Numbered from the stretch's first letter, positions 12,658-28,375 are shown. The stretch is 64,000 bases of DNA from Bigelowiella natans CCMP2755 (GCA_000320545.1 ADNK01002159.1:1-64000), one strand, 5' to 3'. A program made the numbers and translations. The notes: generated by a model from the sequence alone, not told the origin.

Positions 12658-12840
12658 GTGCATATGTGTGTAAGACGTGATTTCACTTTGGCCATTCTAG
12701 CATTACATTTGTAATCGCATGTTGCTAGCTAGCTAGCAGGGCGCGATTGATTAGCACACAATCCATGCTAGCATGCTGTGTGTTTGCACAGCATGTGTGA
12801 GATGGATGTAATCTAATCAATTAAATTTGTGCTAACATGA
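12442..12840. other. 3' flank of the zinc-finger gene, no gene seen
   Basis: Contains a (TA)n run (about 12,622-12,654) and then a CTAG/CATG-rich patch (tandem GCTAGC at about 12,725, GCATGC pairs) that leads into the LINE tail. No coding exon is recognisable. Confidence 0.6.
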
Positions 12841-12844
12841 GACG

Positions 12845-14065
12845 GATGTAATGAAATGTTTAAATTTTTTCAATAGTCATCCTAATGTAGCCATGCAATG
12901 CAGCGGCTACAGCGCTCAAGTTGTATCTGTTGGTTTCCTTGGTCACATGATGCATGCATGAACAATTGTGCACGATGATTAGGTCTAGCATGGCGCGCTT
13001 TTCGCGCAGCAGATCGACTTGTTTTTTCTGCGGGTGTGAGACGCGCAGTTTCGTCATTGCGATCCATGATCGCCGTCAGTTGTTTGTTGAATCTGAGTCT
13101 CTGTGGGCCGCACTTGCTGCATTGCAGAATGTGGTCCATGTCTTGCAATGTGTTGCACGCAGCGCACGTTGCCTCTGATTTTGTGCGTTGCCCTCTGGAC
13201 AGCATGAATGATCTGATGTTGCCAGCGCCACAAATGGCGCGCATCCATGATGTGGCAATGCTTGGCAGCTTCAATGTGATCCCTGTTGTCCGCGAACCAG
13301 GCATGAAGTCCAATTTCTTCAAATGCATGGCCTTGGTTCCCTCTTTTTTCCAGTTTTTTTCGAAATTAAATGCGGCGTTCCGCATGATCTTTTTGTTGTG
13401 TGCACTCAATTTCTTTTTCAGTGTTTCGTTGGCAGCACGAGTTGTGGGGCATTCCGCCCGAAGCAGTTTGGTCGTGATCAAACTGAGTCGGCGGTGCAAG
13501 GATGCTCTGTTCCACGATCTAGTCGTGTTGTGCCATTTGTGTTCCATCAAGGATTCAATGTGATGACCGAAGGAGCTCCAATTGAGTGCTTCTTCTTCCA
13601 CCACGTGTCCGCTGCCAGCAACGTCCTCCACCCATGCATTGGTTCGCAACCATGTCTTGGCACACTGAACCTGTGTGCGATGACGTGGTGGCAAGGTTGC
13701 CGCTAGTACATGGGGGGTGTCATTGGATGTGGACCCTGGTAATCCCAGCACTCTTTTCAGTGTCTGTGATTCCATGGAATCCAGCTGTTTCATTTTCATG
13801 TTTGTGATTGGACCTCCACACAGGTGCGACGTGTCTGCTTGTGGCTGTGAACCACGTGCGGTGAAACTTTGATCTCACATTGAATGGCATGTGAGATCGA
13901 GTGGAACACAGCCTGAGTAGAAATCTTCTCTTTTTCTGCAGCCTCATGTGCACAGCAAGGGCGTATTTTTCGAAAGTTGATCTTTCGTCAAACCACAGCC
14001 CCAAACATTTGCCACATTCTTTTCTTTTTGATTTTCCTTGCAGGTTGAGTGTCATGTTCCACAAC
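12845..14065 (-). mobile_element. 5'-truncated, frameshifted LINE (non-LTR retrotransposon) remnant
   Basis: Two overlapping minus-strand open frames (14064-13720 and 13799-12882) read as the region just after a non-LTR reverse transcriptase. The order is: a KCLGLWFDERSTFEKYA segment typical of the RT thumb/connection; TLKRVLGLPGSTSND; WMRAICGAGNIRSFMLSRG; and a terminal zinc-knuckle-like CAAC...DMDHILQC. Continuity needs a frameshift near 13,800, so the copy is dead. The catalytic RT core (YxDD) and the endonuclease are absent: the copy is 5'-truncated, as is usual for LINEs. A 3' tail of about 80 bp (about 12,845-12,925) is repeated at about 28,376-28,473. The clade cannot be assigned from this fragment. 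Confidence 0.8.
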
Positions 14066-14780
14066 GCTTGTGCTAATGTACTAAGGCCTCACATAGCTGT
14101 GCACTAGTGCGATGCAGCGACCACAGCGCGTGTGATCGCCCAAATAAACAAACACAATCTTGGTAGCGCTGTAGCCGCCGCTTACTTTCTAGCTTTGCAC
14201 AGTATTATTGCTATCGTGTGCTTTGCATTGCGCTACAATGTGGACACTGGCCCTTGGACAATACTTGTCTTTCATTCCCTGCTAGCCTGTGCTATGCATT
14301 GTAGATGTTTAACATGTACAAACTGCAGCCTCTAAACTGCTTGTCAAAGCGAGTCATGCATACTATCATGCTAGCATGTGCCATGTGCGTGGCCTGCATC
14401 ATGCGATCATCGTGCGGTAAATTTCAGGTAAGGCAGAGAGAATTGGACATATTTATGCATGTATCATACGATTGCATATATCAGCATTTTATTACAATTA
14501 AGATTTTTACTTTTTACATTTTTTATTTATCAAAGCCGAAGTCGGTGCTCACTATCTATCACCAGACTAAAGTTTGTTTACCCTTTACGAATGAGACGTA
14601 TATCAACCTTGTTGTATGCCTAGCAGCACTAGCGTAGTGGTCAAGGTAACAGCATATGTTCTATTTTGTCTCCAGATGCACAGCCGTCTCATTTTCTTCT
14701 TCTCTTCTAATTACAATAAATGATAATGTGAACAATAGTAACAATTAACGACAACGAATCATCGCCGACGAATGACTTTG
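14066..14780. other. LINE 5' boundary and 3' flank of the PPPDE gene
   Basis: No gene seen. The first 350 bp are rich in CTAG/CATG words and contain a partial copy (about 14,161-14,185) of the gcgctgtagccgc segment of the LINE tail on the opposite strand. The rest is A/T-rich and is probably the 3' UTR of the minus-strand PPPDE gene. Confidence 0.5.
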
Positions 14781-17914
<3,134 letters not shown>

Positions 17915-18730
17915 CTAACGGGGAGAGGGCGGTCTCTTTGTGCCGGTGTATTCTGCAGGGCCGTCACAGAAAGCTGGCAGCCATTCACACTGGGCCCGAG
18001 GTTGTGTTCTTCGGAATTCACTCTGTTGTTGTTTGTGTTTAGAGTTAGATTCGACAAAATAATATAGATATTATCGGTATGATTATTGCCACTAAACGAA
18101 CGAGCTCAACTGCCCACCCCAGACAAGGCCATTCGAGGCAGCACAATTCATCAGACAAAAATTCAAGCCAGAAACATTGAAGTATCACGCGATGTTTCAC
18201 TGGTTTCACCCGACTTTTCCGTGATAGATCCTCTTTGAAGCGCGACAATCATTTTGGGATGTTTCGGGATCGGAACGCCATGTCAAAGTCATCTAAATAC
18301 TTCCTACCTGGGGCTTTCGCTGCTTTTCCCGTTCCACTGCCATTCAAAGGGGGAAATGCAGATGAGTCAGATGGGAATCCATGTCACAAGAAAGAGATTC
18401 GTCTTCTTTGGAAGCGAGCTTCCAAAGAAGGGCCCACATTAGTCGGAAGAATTGGGAGCAATTGTAAGATAACGACAAAGAGATTATCATGTCGCAATAA
18501 GGAATCAGATAGCTTTCTTCTCCCAAAGTTCGAAGCTCGAGATTCACGAGGTAGCCTTGGGAGGAGGGGCAGCTTGCTAGACCTGAACATGGAAGAAGCA
18601 TGGCGAACATGGCGAGGAGGGTTTTATTGGGATAATTTACTCTTCCGTTTGTTCTGATCGTTTGAAAGGTGCAAGAAAGGCAGGGGTTGCAAGAAGGAAG
18701 GAAACGGATTCTGCGTAGCTCTTCAGAATC
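17915..18730. other. Divergent intergenic region between the PPPDE and VHS-GAT genes
   Basis: Probably holds the promoters and 5' UTRs of both genes. On the plus strand it contains an open frame of 140 codons (18235-18657) with no recognisable domain, ending 73 nt before the VHS-GAT ATG. It also contains a perfect 12-bp inverted repeat with a 4-nt loop at 18403-18430 (arm cttctttggaag). Both are described under findings. Confidence 0.5.
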
Positions 18731-19092
18731 ATGGCTAACGCAGACACGTCCAACATTGAGGACGCGGTAATTCCACCTAAAATGAATACGCACAACATGT
18801 TATTCATATGGGCTGGAATCATGCAAGATGGTCCCGTGAGCTCTCCCTGATGCCGAATAAATCATTGATCCGCAGTGTATTTTGAAGATAGTCAGTGTCG
18901 TATACTTACCACTTCTTTATACTTCGCCCTCGCATGTAATAATGTAAGGTTGTTCGAGCCACACATGAGATCTTGACCAAACCGGATTGGTCCGCGAACA
19001 TGTAAGTTTCAGAAATAAACAATGTCCTGCTATTCCCCCAGTATTCCCCCAACTCCGCCCTACTGTTCTTTTGGCGGCTCTTTCGTTATTTT

Positions 19093-19127
<35 letters not shown>

Positions 19128-19902
19128 CGTGTGTGTGTCTGTGTGTCTGTGTGCGTATGTACCTGGTGCAGAGGCATTTGTGACTGGCTTAAGCGGCGCC
19201 CATCGCACATACCACAGGTATCATCCTATGTATGAGACATTTGGCAAATATGTGTGACATCAAGTGTTTCGGCCGTGAGAGCATGTGATAATTTGAATAT
19301 CAGGCCCTGCGGGTCATTTTGAGTCGTCTGAAGCATAAACAGCTCTCGGTGCAGGTGAGCATGATTAGACCGGGCAAAATAGTCAAGACATAAACAGTCT
19401 TAGCGGCGTTTGCTGTGATCTTTGATCAATTTTCTCACGCTTTGTTGTCTTTGTGACTGTTTCCTCCTTCCTTCTCTTCCACATGCCATCTTCGATAGAA
19501 TCATACCATCGAGCTTCTTGCAACGCTGATGAAAAACTGCTCAGACGTCCGCGTGCATGTAAGTCGTACTTGCGCGAAAAATGAAGCACTGCTGCAAAGA
19601 CAATCGCTACTTCCATCATAACTCTATCCTTCCTCCTGCTTTTCACGGTCGTCGTCCTATTTTGACAACAAATCTTAAGCAAAATGAATATATGATATTC
19701 ACAGATAGCGCAACCCGATTTTCTTAAGGCGTTTGTCAGTAAAGTCCCGAAAAAGGTCACATAGACGACGACGACGACGAAGATGATGATGATGATGACG
19801 ATGCTGAGGCTGTACAGAGGGGCATGTGGTGTGCGCCACAACAGAGAGTCAATGAAATTTGTCTACGTGTTCGATGAGAGACACGAAACATAAACGAACC
19901 TT

Positions 19903-19971
<69 letters not shown>

Positions 19972-20760
19972 GGAGGAACACACTTTTGATACTACTGCGC
20001 ATAAATGCTTGAAACAGATTCGAGAACCTAACGCTCGTTTCGTCCTCAAAACAAAATGGAGCATGCAGGAGAAGTCTCAATATGACCGCATCTTGGTGAG
20101 GAAAGCAGAGGGGGGTAGGAAGGGGAAAAGATATTGAATAATGATAACAATGATAATAGTAATAATAATGATAATGATGATGAAGGAGTGGGGAGAGTTA
20201 CTGTTTCTTCTTTTGAATTTTGGATTGATGTTGTCATCGATGATTTTTATGAGCTCCATTGCCATCATCATAGAACTCAAAGAGGTTCTCCACCCGAACC
20301 ACCACCCACCAAATGCATCATCCGCCTCGGAAGAAGCAGGAGCTGTTCTTGACTTTTGATCCTGCTGCTCCCTGTTGATGATAATGATGACAATGAAGGT
20401 GCTGGTAAAGACGTGGGCTCGGGAGCTCGGGAGCCACTCCAGAGGCAGGCCATTCCGCGAAATGTATGCAGCACGCAACCCATAAAACACTGAATATAAT
20501 GATGAGAACGAATGGTCGCGGATCGAGTGGCAGTGATAGCATTTTAGATTTGATAATCGCACGCACAGGCTCACGCATACGCACACGTATGACCATCATC
20601 AAGCAATCAGCAAATCAACTTGACTCGTTCCTCGCCATCCTCTTTCCTCCTCCTCCTCCTCCTCCCCATGCAGATATGATCAGCTTAAAGCAACGGGATG
20701 CAAGTTTCCTTCGCTCATGGTGAGAAGACCGACGATAAGGATAAAATACAAATAGATATA

Positions 20761-20802
<42 letters not shown>

Positions 20803-21009
20803 ATAAATATATATTATAGATGTGGGTTGCTGGTGGAGGTGATTGTTGCCATGATAAATCAATTACTGTTCCATTTGCTGACCGACATTCTCTGCTGCTG
20901 CTGTCAGGAGAAAGGAATGGAGGGAGCGGGTGCACGAGTGAGCAGTGGTATGGAAGTTTCTCCACACACAAGAACAGAAACCTTTTCAGGCTGCATTTTT
21001 ATCACGAAT

Positions 21010-21048
<39 letters not shown>

Positions 21049-21261
21049 TATATGTAAATATACAAACACACTCAGATACAACACGAAAATATAACAATTC
21101 ATTACACGATATGATTTATGATATTGTATGCTTGCCGTACATAATTAAATGAAAACCTGCTACAGACAGAGATCAGTAGGTCACGTATATCAAAATTATG
21201 AAAGACCAAGATCGATCGTTACTAGCAGCATGATGATATCCGTTGTTGATATTCGTTGTGT

Positions 21262-21299
<38 letters not shown>

Positions 21300-21453
21300 A
21301 TGGTACATCTCACCAGAGAGGAAAGCTCGCAGCAGCAGCGGTCGCCCAAGGGGAATCGCGCCATCTCCCCCATCATCATCATCAACAACAACCAAAGGTA
21401 ATAACATCCCTAACCCTCCCCCCTTCCAGCGATTTCCAAAAGCATTACGTATG

Positions 21454-21485
<32 letters not shown>

Positions 21486-23278
21486 CAGTAGTAGTAGCGG
21501 CAACATTGATATGCAAGTGCATATAGTCGCTGTTTACTGATGAAAATGACGTTCAAACGCAGGATCAGGAGGAGTAGCGGCGGTGCAGCCCAGTAGCTTC
21601 TCTGATAGGGAATGCCGAACTGCGTAATAATTCAATTCGATTCAACATTATTCGGCCAGCATAACTCACCCCCCCCGCCACCACTCGCACCTCTCGTACA
21701 ATCATCAGTACATTCCACGTTATTATTCCTGGCAAATGATGTTTTATGAATGTCGCTGAGCACGGCGCCGATAGACGTCGCTAGAGAAACAGACACACAA
21801 ACCACCCTCCACGACGAGAGTTGAACTATGGTTCTCGATTCCTTTTTCTAGACGACCGTAGCAAAATCGGGAGTTCCCTTGAAAAGGGGGGGTGGGGGGG
21901 GGGGATGCAGGGAGGAAGTGCAAACCTGATCTCGTCGATTATCATTGTTGATTATTAAGGATGGAGACCTACGTGCTGCTAGAGGAAATGCTGAGTGCTT
22001 CCGAGCCGACAGAAAATCTTAGGCGACACGGTAACGACGACGACGACGACGACGACGATGATGATGATGATGATGATAGTGATGATGATGGCGATGATAA
22101 TTGACCTTCTCCTTCCTCAATCTCCCCCCCCCCCTCTAGAGCTGATACAGAACCTTGTAGCGACGGTGGTCGCGAACCAAAAGGCGATTTCCCGTCGAGT
22201 GACAACCACCGGCAACCCGTCTGTCCTCGATGAGCTACTGCGAGCCAACGACAGCTTGATCTGGGTCATCAAATACTACCACGGTCTCGTCAATGGCACG
22301 ATGCAGCGCATTAAGAAGACCAAGAAGAAACCGGCAAACAGCAGTAGTAACAGCAACAAGGGCGTTCCCCACCAGCCGTCGATGGACGACGGTGACAGTA
22401 AGAGGAGGGGCAGGAAGGATAGCGAGAAGAAGAACAGGAAGAGCCGATTTAGCAGCAGCAAGAAGAAAAAGGACACCAACGTGCCATCAGCGGGTAAAGT
22501 CAGCAAGCTGAAGAAGAAGTGGCTCTCACTGCGAAAGGAATGGCGGGAGGATAAGAGCGACAAGGCGCTGCGGAAGGAGATGAGGGCAGCGAAGAAGGCG
22601 TACGAGGCGGCCAAGGAGGCATATGAAGAAGCTGAGGACGAAGATGAGGAGGAGGAAGAAGAGGAGGATGAGGAGCCTCGGCCCGCAGCTGGGAAGAAAA
22701 ACCAGCCAAAAACATCTAGTAGAGATAGTAAATTTCGCGCGCCTGAAGCGACGCTATTCAACCTAGCCCCCCCTCCGGGAGATGGCGTTGCTGGAGCTCC
22801 TTCTTCGGCAGCAGCGTCGTCATCCTTTCAGCAGCCCCCCCCCCATCAAGCACCACAACCAGTTGTGTCTGTGCTGGACTTTGACACGACTGCTACCACG
22901 TCCACTGCGATCACCACGCCAGCTGCATCTGGGTCGTCAGCTCCAGCCGCAGGAGGAGGGGGGAGAGGAGGAGGAGGAGGAGGAGGAGAAGATCTGTCTG
23001 ATCCATTCGCCGCCTTGGCCTTGCGCCACTCTGTCACAGCAGCACCGACGACCGCCGGGCCTAATCAAGGAATTGTCGGCAATCAGCAGCAGCAGCAGCA
23101 GGCAGCTGCTGGCGGTGGCGTGAACCTGATGGATCTATTCGGTAATGACGCCACACCAGCTCCATCCCAGCAGCAGCAGCAACAACAACCAGCTCAATTT
23201 AACAATCAGCAACCAGGAGGAGGGAATAGTAATAATGGCGGTGACCAAGGGATTGACCTGATGGGAATCTTTGGATGA
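18731..23278 (+). CDS. VHS-GAT domain endosomal sorting adaptor (TOM1/TOL/GGA-like)
   Basis: About 611 aa in 15 exons: 18731-18766, 18949-19001, 19172-19217, 19304-19354, 19499-19558, 19705-19755, 20069-20095, 20399-20463, 20674-20719, 20908-20937, 21317-21397, 21430-21448, 21563-21623, 21960-22030, 22140-23278. All phases match. Residues 7-145 form a complete VHS domain: VVRATHEILTKPDWSANIG, ICDWLKRR, IELLATLMKNCSDVRVH, PDFLKAFVSK, VLVKTWARELG, YDQLKATGCKFPSL. Residues about 205-300 form a GAT domain (ELIQNLVATVV...VLDELLRANDSLIWVIKYY). The C-terminal half is Lys-rich, then acidic, then Gln/Gly-rich. It carries a DPF tripeptide (AP-2 ear type) and clathrin-box-like NLMDLFG and DLMGIFG segments near the end. 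The family binds ubiquitinated cargo and clathrin on endosomes. There is no GAE domain, so it looks TOM1/TOL-like rather than GGA. Exons 10-12 rest on phase alone and are the least certain. Confidence 0.9.
19905..19968. repeat. (CA)n(GA)n compound microsatellite
   Basis: Lies in the VHS-GAT intron between exons 19705-19755 and 20069-20095. Similar (TG)n and (CA)n tracts occur at about 20,764-20,799 and 21,013-21,044, and (ATC)n at about 21,263-21,299, in later introns of the same gene. Confidence 0.95.
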
Positions 23279-24270
23279 TGATGATGATGATGATAATGTG
23301 GTGGCGTGTACGACAATTCATCGGCCTTCGAATCTTAGCAGTAGGTATTGAATAGTGGCGGAGTGCGTTGTGATGGCGATGGTGTAGTAGCTGAGTATAT
23401 GAGGAATCAAATCGAAAGACAGGGAGATGCGAATGAAGGCACATACGTGTCTAGATGTGTGCGTCGCTAGATCGAACCGCCTACCCTAGCTAGCTAGCTA
23501 GCGAGTACCATGCTAGTATTGCTAGCATGACTAGATGTATCGTAGCGAAAATAATAATCATTCGTATTATTATTACTAGCTGGATAGCCAGGCATGCTAG
23601 CATGCTAGCACGTGTAGACGCTTTGCCAGCGCAACTTGCTAGCGCTAGGCGCGCACGCATGCGCCTTTTTATTTTCGCATATTCTCTAGAAATCAAGAAA
23701 TGTCTGCTAGCAAGCTAGATCTAGAGATCTAGCTAGTAGCTAGCCAGAGATGTGTGTTTGCATTCGCTAGCATTTATTGCCGCTCTCATCTAGCGTATAG
23801 CTAGCTAATCGTGCCACACGCTCCACGGCTATACTAGCTATAGCTAGCTAGCACGCTAGCACGTCTAGACGTGTGTATGTGACATGCTAGCTAGCATGCA
23901 CATGCGATGTGCGCTGACACTGCGTGCCGGCTAGCTATGCAAGCTAACAAAGGGCCAAACAATTCACACATAGCTAGCTGAATGAAATGTAGAAATACAG
24001 ACGCAGCCAAGCGAATATTTCCATCTGGTGTTCTAATTGATTAGGTCGAACTCAAGACACATGATTTAGCTATCGAAAAATGCTTTCCAAGCAGTTTTCA
24101 CGATGATGACCACAACGTGAATCTCAATCCAGCTCGTCATCCATTGAGGTATGAGGTAGTTTGATAAACGGGTAGGAGGGGTGCGACAGTGAGATAGGAG
24201 AGGGTATGTCGCACGCATACGGAAGAGATGAAGGGAATGATGAAAGTCGTCTTACGTGCACGTTAGCAGC
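23279..24270. other. Convergent intergenic CTAG/CATG-rich island
   Basis: Lies between the 3' ends of VHS-GAT (plus) and HSP60 (minus). From about 23,440 to 24,000 it is saturated with GCTAGC, CTAGCTAG, CATGC and TCTAGA words, many of them self-complementary. A short (GAT)n run follows the VHS-GAT stop. No coding exon is seen. Confidence 0.8.
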
Positions 24271-26255
24271 TTAGAACATGCCTCCCATGCCGCCCATTCC
24301 TCCTCCAGGCATTGCAGGTGCAGCAGCAGGTTTGTCCTCTGGAATCTCGACGATGATGGCCTCAGCCGTCATCATCAGCGACGAGACACTAGATGCGTCA
24401 AGAAGCGCGGTTCTAACCACCTTCGTAGGGTCGATGACGCCGGCCTCGATCATATCGACGTACTCGCCGCACGCCGAGTTCATGCCCTTAGTGGACATTT
24501 TCCCGTCAGCCTCCTCGAGCAGCTTGCCCACAATCACTTCAGCATTCATGCCAGCGTTGTGGATTATCTGCTTCGCAGGGATCTGGATGGCTCGCTCCAC
24601 GATCTCAACACCGGTCTTGGCCTCAAACGTCGACTCAGCCTTGAGCCCCTCCAGCATCTTGGACGCATAAAGAAGAGCGCTGCCGCCCCCGGGAAGCACG
24701 CCCTCCTCCACAGCCGCGCGGGTTGCGTTGAGTGCGTCATCCACGCGGTCTTTCTTCTCACCGACCTCAACCTCGTTTGCACCCCCGACCTTTATCACTG
24801 CGACACCGCCGGAGAGCTTCGCAAGACGCTCGCCCAGCTTTTCCTTCTCGTAGCTGCTTTCGGTGCTGTCCATTGTCTCCTTGATCAGACCGCAGCGGGC
24901 CTCAACGTCAGCCTTAGAACCCGACCCGTCAAGGATGATGGTGTCGTCCTTCGTGGAGGTAAACTGCATGCAAGAACCGAGCATCTCGAGGGTTGTTTCC
25001 TCCAGCTTCATGCCGGTGTCAGAGGACACGAGAGTGGCGCCGGTGAGAATAGCAATGTCCTGCATGTTGGCCTTGCGGTTATCACCAAATCCAGGGGCCT
25101 TCACTGCGGTGACCTTAAGGTTTCCGCGCAGCTTGTTGAGGACGAGGGTTGCAAGGGCCTCTCCATCGACATCCTCAGCAATGATCACGAGGTTGCGGGT
25201 GGCGCGACTGCATGCGTCAAGAATGTTCAGCATGGGCTGCATCGAAGAGATCTTGCCCTCGTAAACGAGGATGGCAGGCTTTTCCATCTCAACCTTCTGA
25301 GACTTAGGGTTGGTGATGAAGTAAGGGGAAAGGTACCCACGGTCGAACCTCATTCCCTTAACGGTCTCAAGCTCGTCCATCAACGTCTTTCCGTCCTGCA
25401 CGGTGATGACACCGGAGTTTCCGACTTCCTCCATGGCATCAGCGATGAGATTTCCGATGGCGACGTCGTTGTTGGCCGAAATGGTGGCCACCTGGGCGAT
25501 CTCCTCCTTGGTGGTGATCAGCTTTGTTGACGATTTCAGCGATTGGACAACCTGCTCGACTGCACTGACCATTCCCTTGCGGAGCTCCATTGGATTCATG
25601 CCGGCTGCCACGGACTTAACTCCCTCGGAATAGAGAGCACGAGCAAGCACGGTGGCGGTGGTGGTTCCATCACCAGCCTTGTCGTTGGTCTTGCTTGCAA
25701 CCTCGCGAACGAGCTGTGCGCCCATGTTTTCGTACTTATCAGAAAACTCAATCGACTTGGCAACGGTAACGCCATCTTTGGTGATTTTTGGTTTGCCAAA
25801 AGCCTGCTCGATCAGCACGTTGCGTCCTTTTGGACCCAGAGTGGTCTGCACAGCATCAGCGAGCTTGTTCACTCCGCTCAGCATCTCCGCACGTCCTTCA
25901 TCCTATTTTGTGGTGTTCAAATAATCAGACGCGCCGTTTCGTATGGCTAGATGAGTCAGATCAGGACGCTAGCGAGGAAAGCTCTCATCATTACTAACAG
26001 GAGCTTGCCAAAATACACTAGTTCTACCAAAATGCAAAATAAATAATATGGGAACGCAGAAAGACATATGATTTGAGTATCACGACTGATAAGATGTCGA
26101 ATCCTAGAATAGAGATCGCCATGAAGTCTTTCATGCATGAGAATTACCCCAAACTTGATGTCCTTCCCAGAGGACATCATTCGAACGTTTTTGCCGGCCT
26201 GGGACCTTGCCTTGAGCCCGAGCGCGCGGGTGACTCTCTGCACAGTTCTGTTCAT
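24271..26255 (-). CDS. HSP60: Mitochondrial chaperonin HSP60 (GroEL-like)
   Basis: A type I chaperonin subunit of 579 aa; it forms the double-ring ATP-driven folding machine of the mitochondrial matrix with HSP10. Two exons: 26255-26148 encodes a basic, Ser/Arg-rich presequence of about 29 residues and then GKDIKFG; 25902-24271 encodes the rest ([11 protein letters not shown]...). The junction KFG|DEGRAEM matches the invariant position in the family. Visible family motifs are [22 protein letters not shown], the ATPase-domain [10 protein letters not shown], and the C-terminal Gly-Gly-Met tail. The length is normal (bacterial GroEL about 548 plus presequence). The presequence indicates mitochondrial targeting; a plastid Cpn60 is less likely, because the N-terminus has no bipartite signal and the GGM tail is typical of the mitochondrial/bacterial form. 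Confidence 0.97.
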
Positions 26256-26988
26256 CCTGCTAGCTTCCTAATTTAGGGAAAGAGCAATATGGTGTTAGCA
26301 CAGAGTGCGGGGCTTTGTTTTCCACAAATTCGCTCGCGTGTTCGTGCCACACAGTGTCAATGGTAGCTGTCCCAAGAGAGCAAGAGAGCATGAATATCAA
26401 ATGAAATTCTCCATAGCAATAGCAAAGAGCGAGATAGAACGCGAATTGCGAAGAGCATGCGTGTGTGGTGGGTAGGATGACAGCCGATATCGGGCGGTTG
26501 GGTGTTGAGGGTGGCACCTGCTTTCGGTATGTGGTGGAAGGTGCGCACGGTATTGCCGAACGGATATGTAGTTTCATTCCGACGACACGCTTTTGATGGA
26601 GAAACACTTCGTCAGTCGTCGGGCATTTTTCATATTTTTTATAAATCCCGATATTACCGGATGTATTACCTCCAGCCCCTGTTCCTCCCGAATTCTCCAG
26701 AACCTGCAGAAAGGAGCTCGGCGTGAGAAAGCCGTTTAATGGTGAGGGAAAATTACCCCTTTTTCAGTGTATGACAAGGAATTCTTGAAGTCGTTGAGAT
26801 CAATCTTACTTGGTTTTCTGTTGAAGAAGATATTTTCCGGGTTACTTCGGGGATTTTATTAATATTCTGTCGGAAATTCGGAACCCATGCTGCTGCTGCT
26901 TCGGAACCCAGTGCAACACGTGGCTCTCCTATACCCTACCTGCCTTCGCCGCTCCGTTTGACCTTCTCAAGCCCTTTTGACAAGAGCC
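26256..26988. other. Divergent intergenic region, HSP60 and Dabb genes
   Basis: No gene seen. It should contain both promoters. I could not pick out a clear TATA box or heat-shock element with confidence. Confidence 0.4.
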
Positions 26989-27892
26989 ATGCCGATAGTT
27001 CACATCGTTTTGTTTAAGGTAGCTCTGACTGGTACCTATCATGTGTGTTGCCTCCTTTCAGTATCATTCTCATGCATTTACGATGGTATTATCGCAGTTG
27101 GAATCACCCGAGGACAGCAAGGTCGTGAGGACAAACCTTTACCCAACATTTGAACGAGATGGAGTCATAATCACATGGCAATGTCACACAAAACCAGGTG
27201 CTCGCAATGCTAAAGGAGGGATCGCAGCTCTTATCTAAAATCCCGGGTAACTAATCGGTCACATCGACGCCAACATTACATCTTCGTCGTATGGAGTTTG
27301 ATTCGGTCTTTGATAAAGGTGTCATAAGCGCAAGTGGTGGGCCGAACTACACGAAGAGAGGAAAGTAAAAATATTTTTCCGGCTCATGTCTGCATCCTTG
27401 TTCAATCACACTAGCGTGGGAAGTGTCATTCTTTTGTCGGTTAGATTTATCATAGACTTTTTAACTTGTAAGCATGTCTTTAAGTACCGTGGACTTTCAG
27501 TTCTCTTTCTTTGCAAAACAACGCTTCCTCTAATTTTTATATACATCAGAGGTTACAACTATGGAATAAGCATGGTTTTTGAATCCAAAGAAGCTGAGGC
27601 TGCGTACCAGGTAACATAACCAGGATATATGGCGAACAGCGAATAACATCAACATCGCATTAAGAATTTGATTCGCATTCATTTTTGCAGTAACTATATC
27701 TTCGCAAGTGTAATCTCTTAGTATTCATTCTGTGTCAAAATTATGCAGGTTCATCCAGACCATGTTAAATTTGTGAAAGAGCGTGTCAGGCCTGCGCTGT
27801 CAAAGGCATCCGACCCTGTGCTGGCTGTTGATTTTGAAGACATGTCTATATCAACAACGTCAACAACGTCCAGCCCACAGTCCAAGGTTTAG
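26989..27892 (+). CDS. Stress-responsive A/B-barrel (Dabb) domain protein
   Basis: A small protein of 117 aa with a single Dabb (dimeric alpha-beta barrel) domain, a family found in plants, fungi and bacteria in stress-induced proteins and polyketide cyclases. Exons (plus): 26989-27018, 27098-27121, 27198-27246, 27319-27364, 27550-27610, 27749-27892; all in phase. Family landmarks: MPIVHIVLFK first strand; KIPGVISASGGPNY; GYNYGISMVFESKEAEAAY; VHPDHVKFVKERVRPAL; VLAVDFE last strand. The length equals the minimal domain plus a Ser/Thr-rich tail of about 15 residues. The 24-nt second exon (LESPEDSK) is supported by phase and by the length it restores between strand 1 and the IPG motif. The exact activity is unknown. 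Confidence 0.9.
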
Positions 27893-28263
27893 CGTAAGTA
27901 AAAATGTTCCGTTGAAAAATCTAAGACAAGGCAACAATACTGTGACTCTCAATTTCTGCAACGAGTCTTACTTGCTGCTGTGCGCTGCTAGCACAACGCG
28001 GATTATAGACAAGATCAAGGCCGTGCAGCACCCTGGCTATCATGCGCAAGACCATGGCAACCACGGCCGATGTTGCACGCCTGTGTGTCAATCATGTTAG
28101 TTGCGTGTATTTGGTAACTCAAAGACGTGCGTTACAATTAGCTGCACTAAGCCTTACATGAATACCGTACGTGCATAGTGCGCACTATCGTTGTCGCATT
28201 CTTGTGTTGTTGTGCGTGATCTCATCGCAGCGCAAGCCCGTCGTTCAGGCTGCATCACATGCA

Positions 28264-28265
<2 letters not shown>

Positions 28266-28310
<45 letters not shown>

Positions 28311-28339
28311 AAGTATAAAATTTGATATACATCTAGTAC

Positions 28340-28373
<34 letters not shown>
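28266..28373. repeat. (TA)n and (GT)n microsatellites next to a LINE tail
   Basis: A pure (TA)n tract (about 28,266-28,308) and a (GT)n tract (about 28,343-28,373) flank the 5' side of the repeat tail that follows. Confidence 0.95.

Positions 28374-28375
<2 letters not shown>

Noticed and set aside
13036-13706. Plus-strand frames of 127-175 codons at 13.0-13.7 kb
   Set aside because: Antisense to the LINE coding remnant; composition is Cys/Phe-rich without motifs.
22276-22761. Minus-strand frame rich in Ser and Leu
   Set aside because: Antisense to the Lys/Glu-rich block of the VHS-GAT gene; reflects purine-rich coding DNA on the other strand.
24256-25530. Long plus-strand open frame of 424 codons across HSP60
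   Set aside because: It is antisense to a full, motif-complete HSP60 and arises from that gene's codon bias; no family motif in its own frame.
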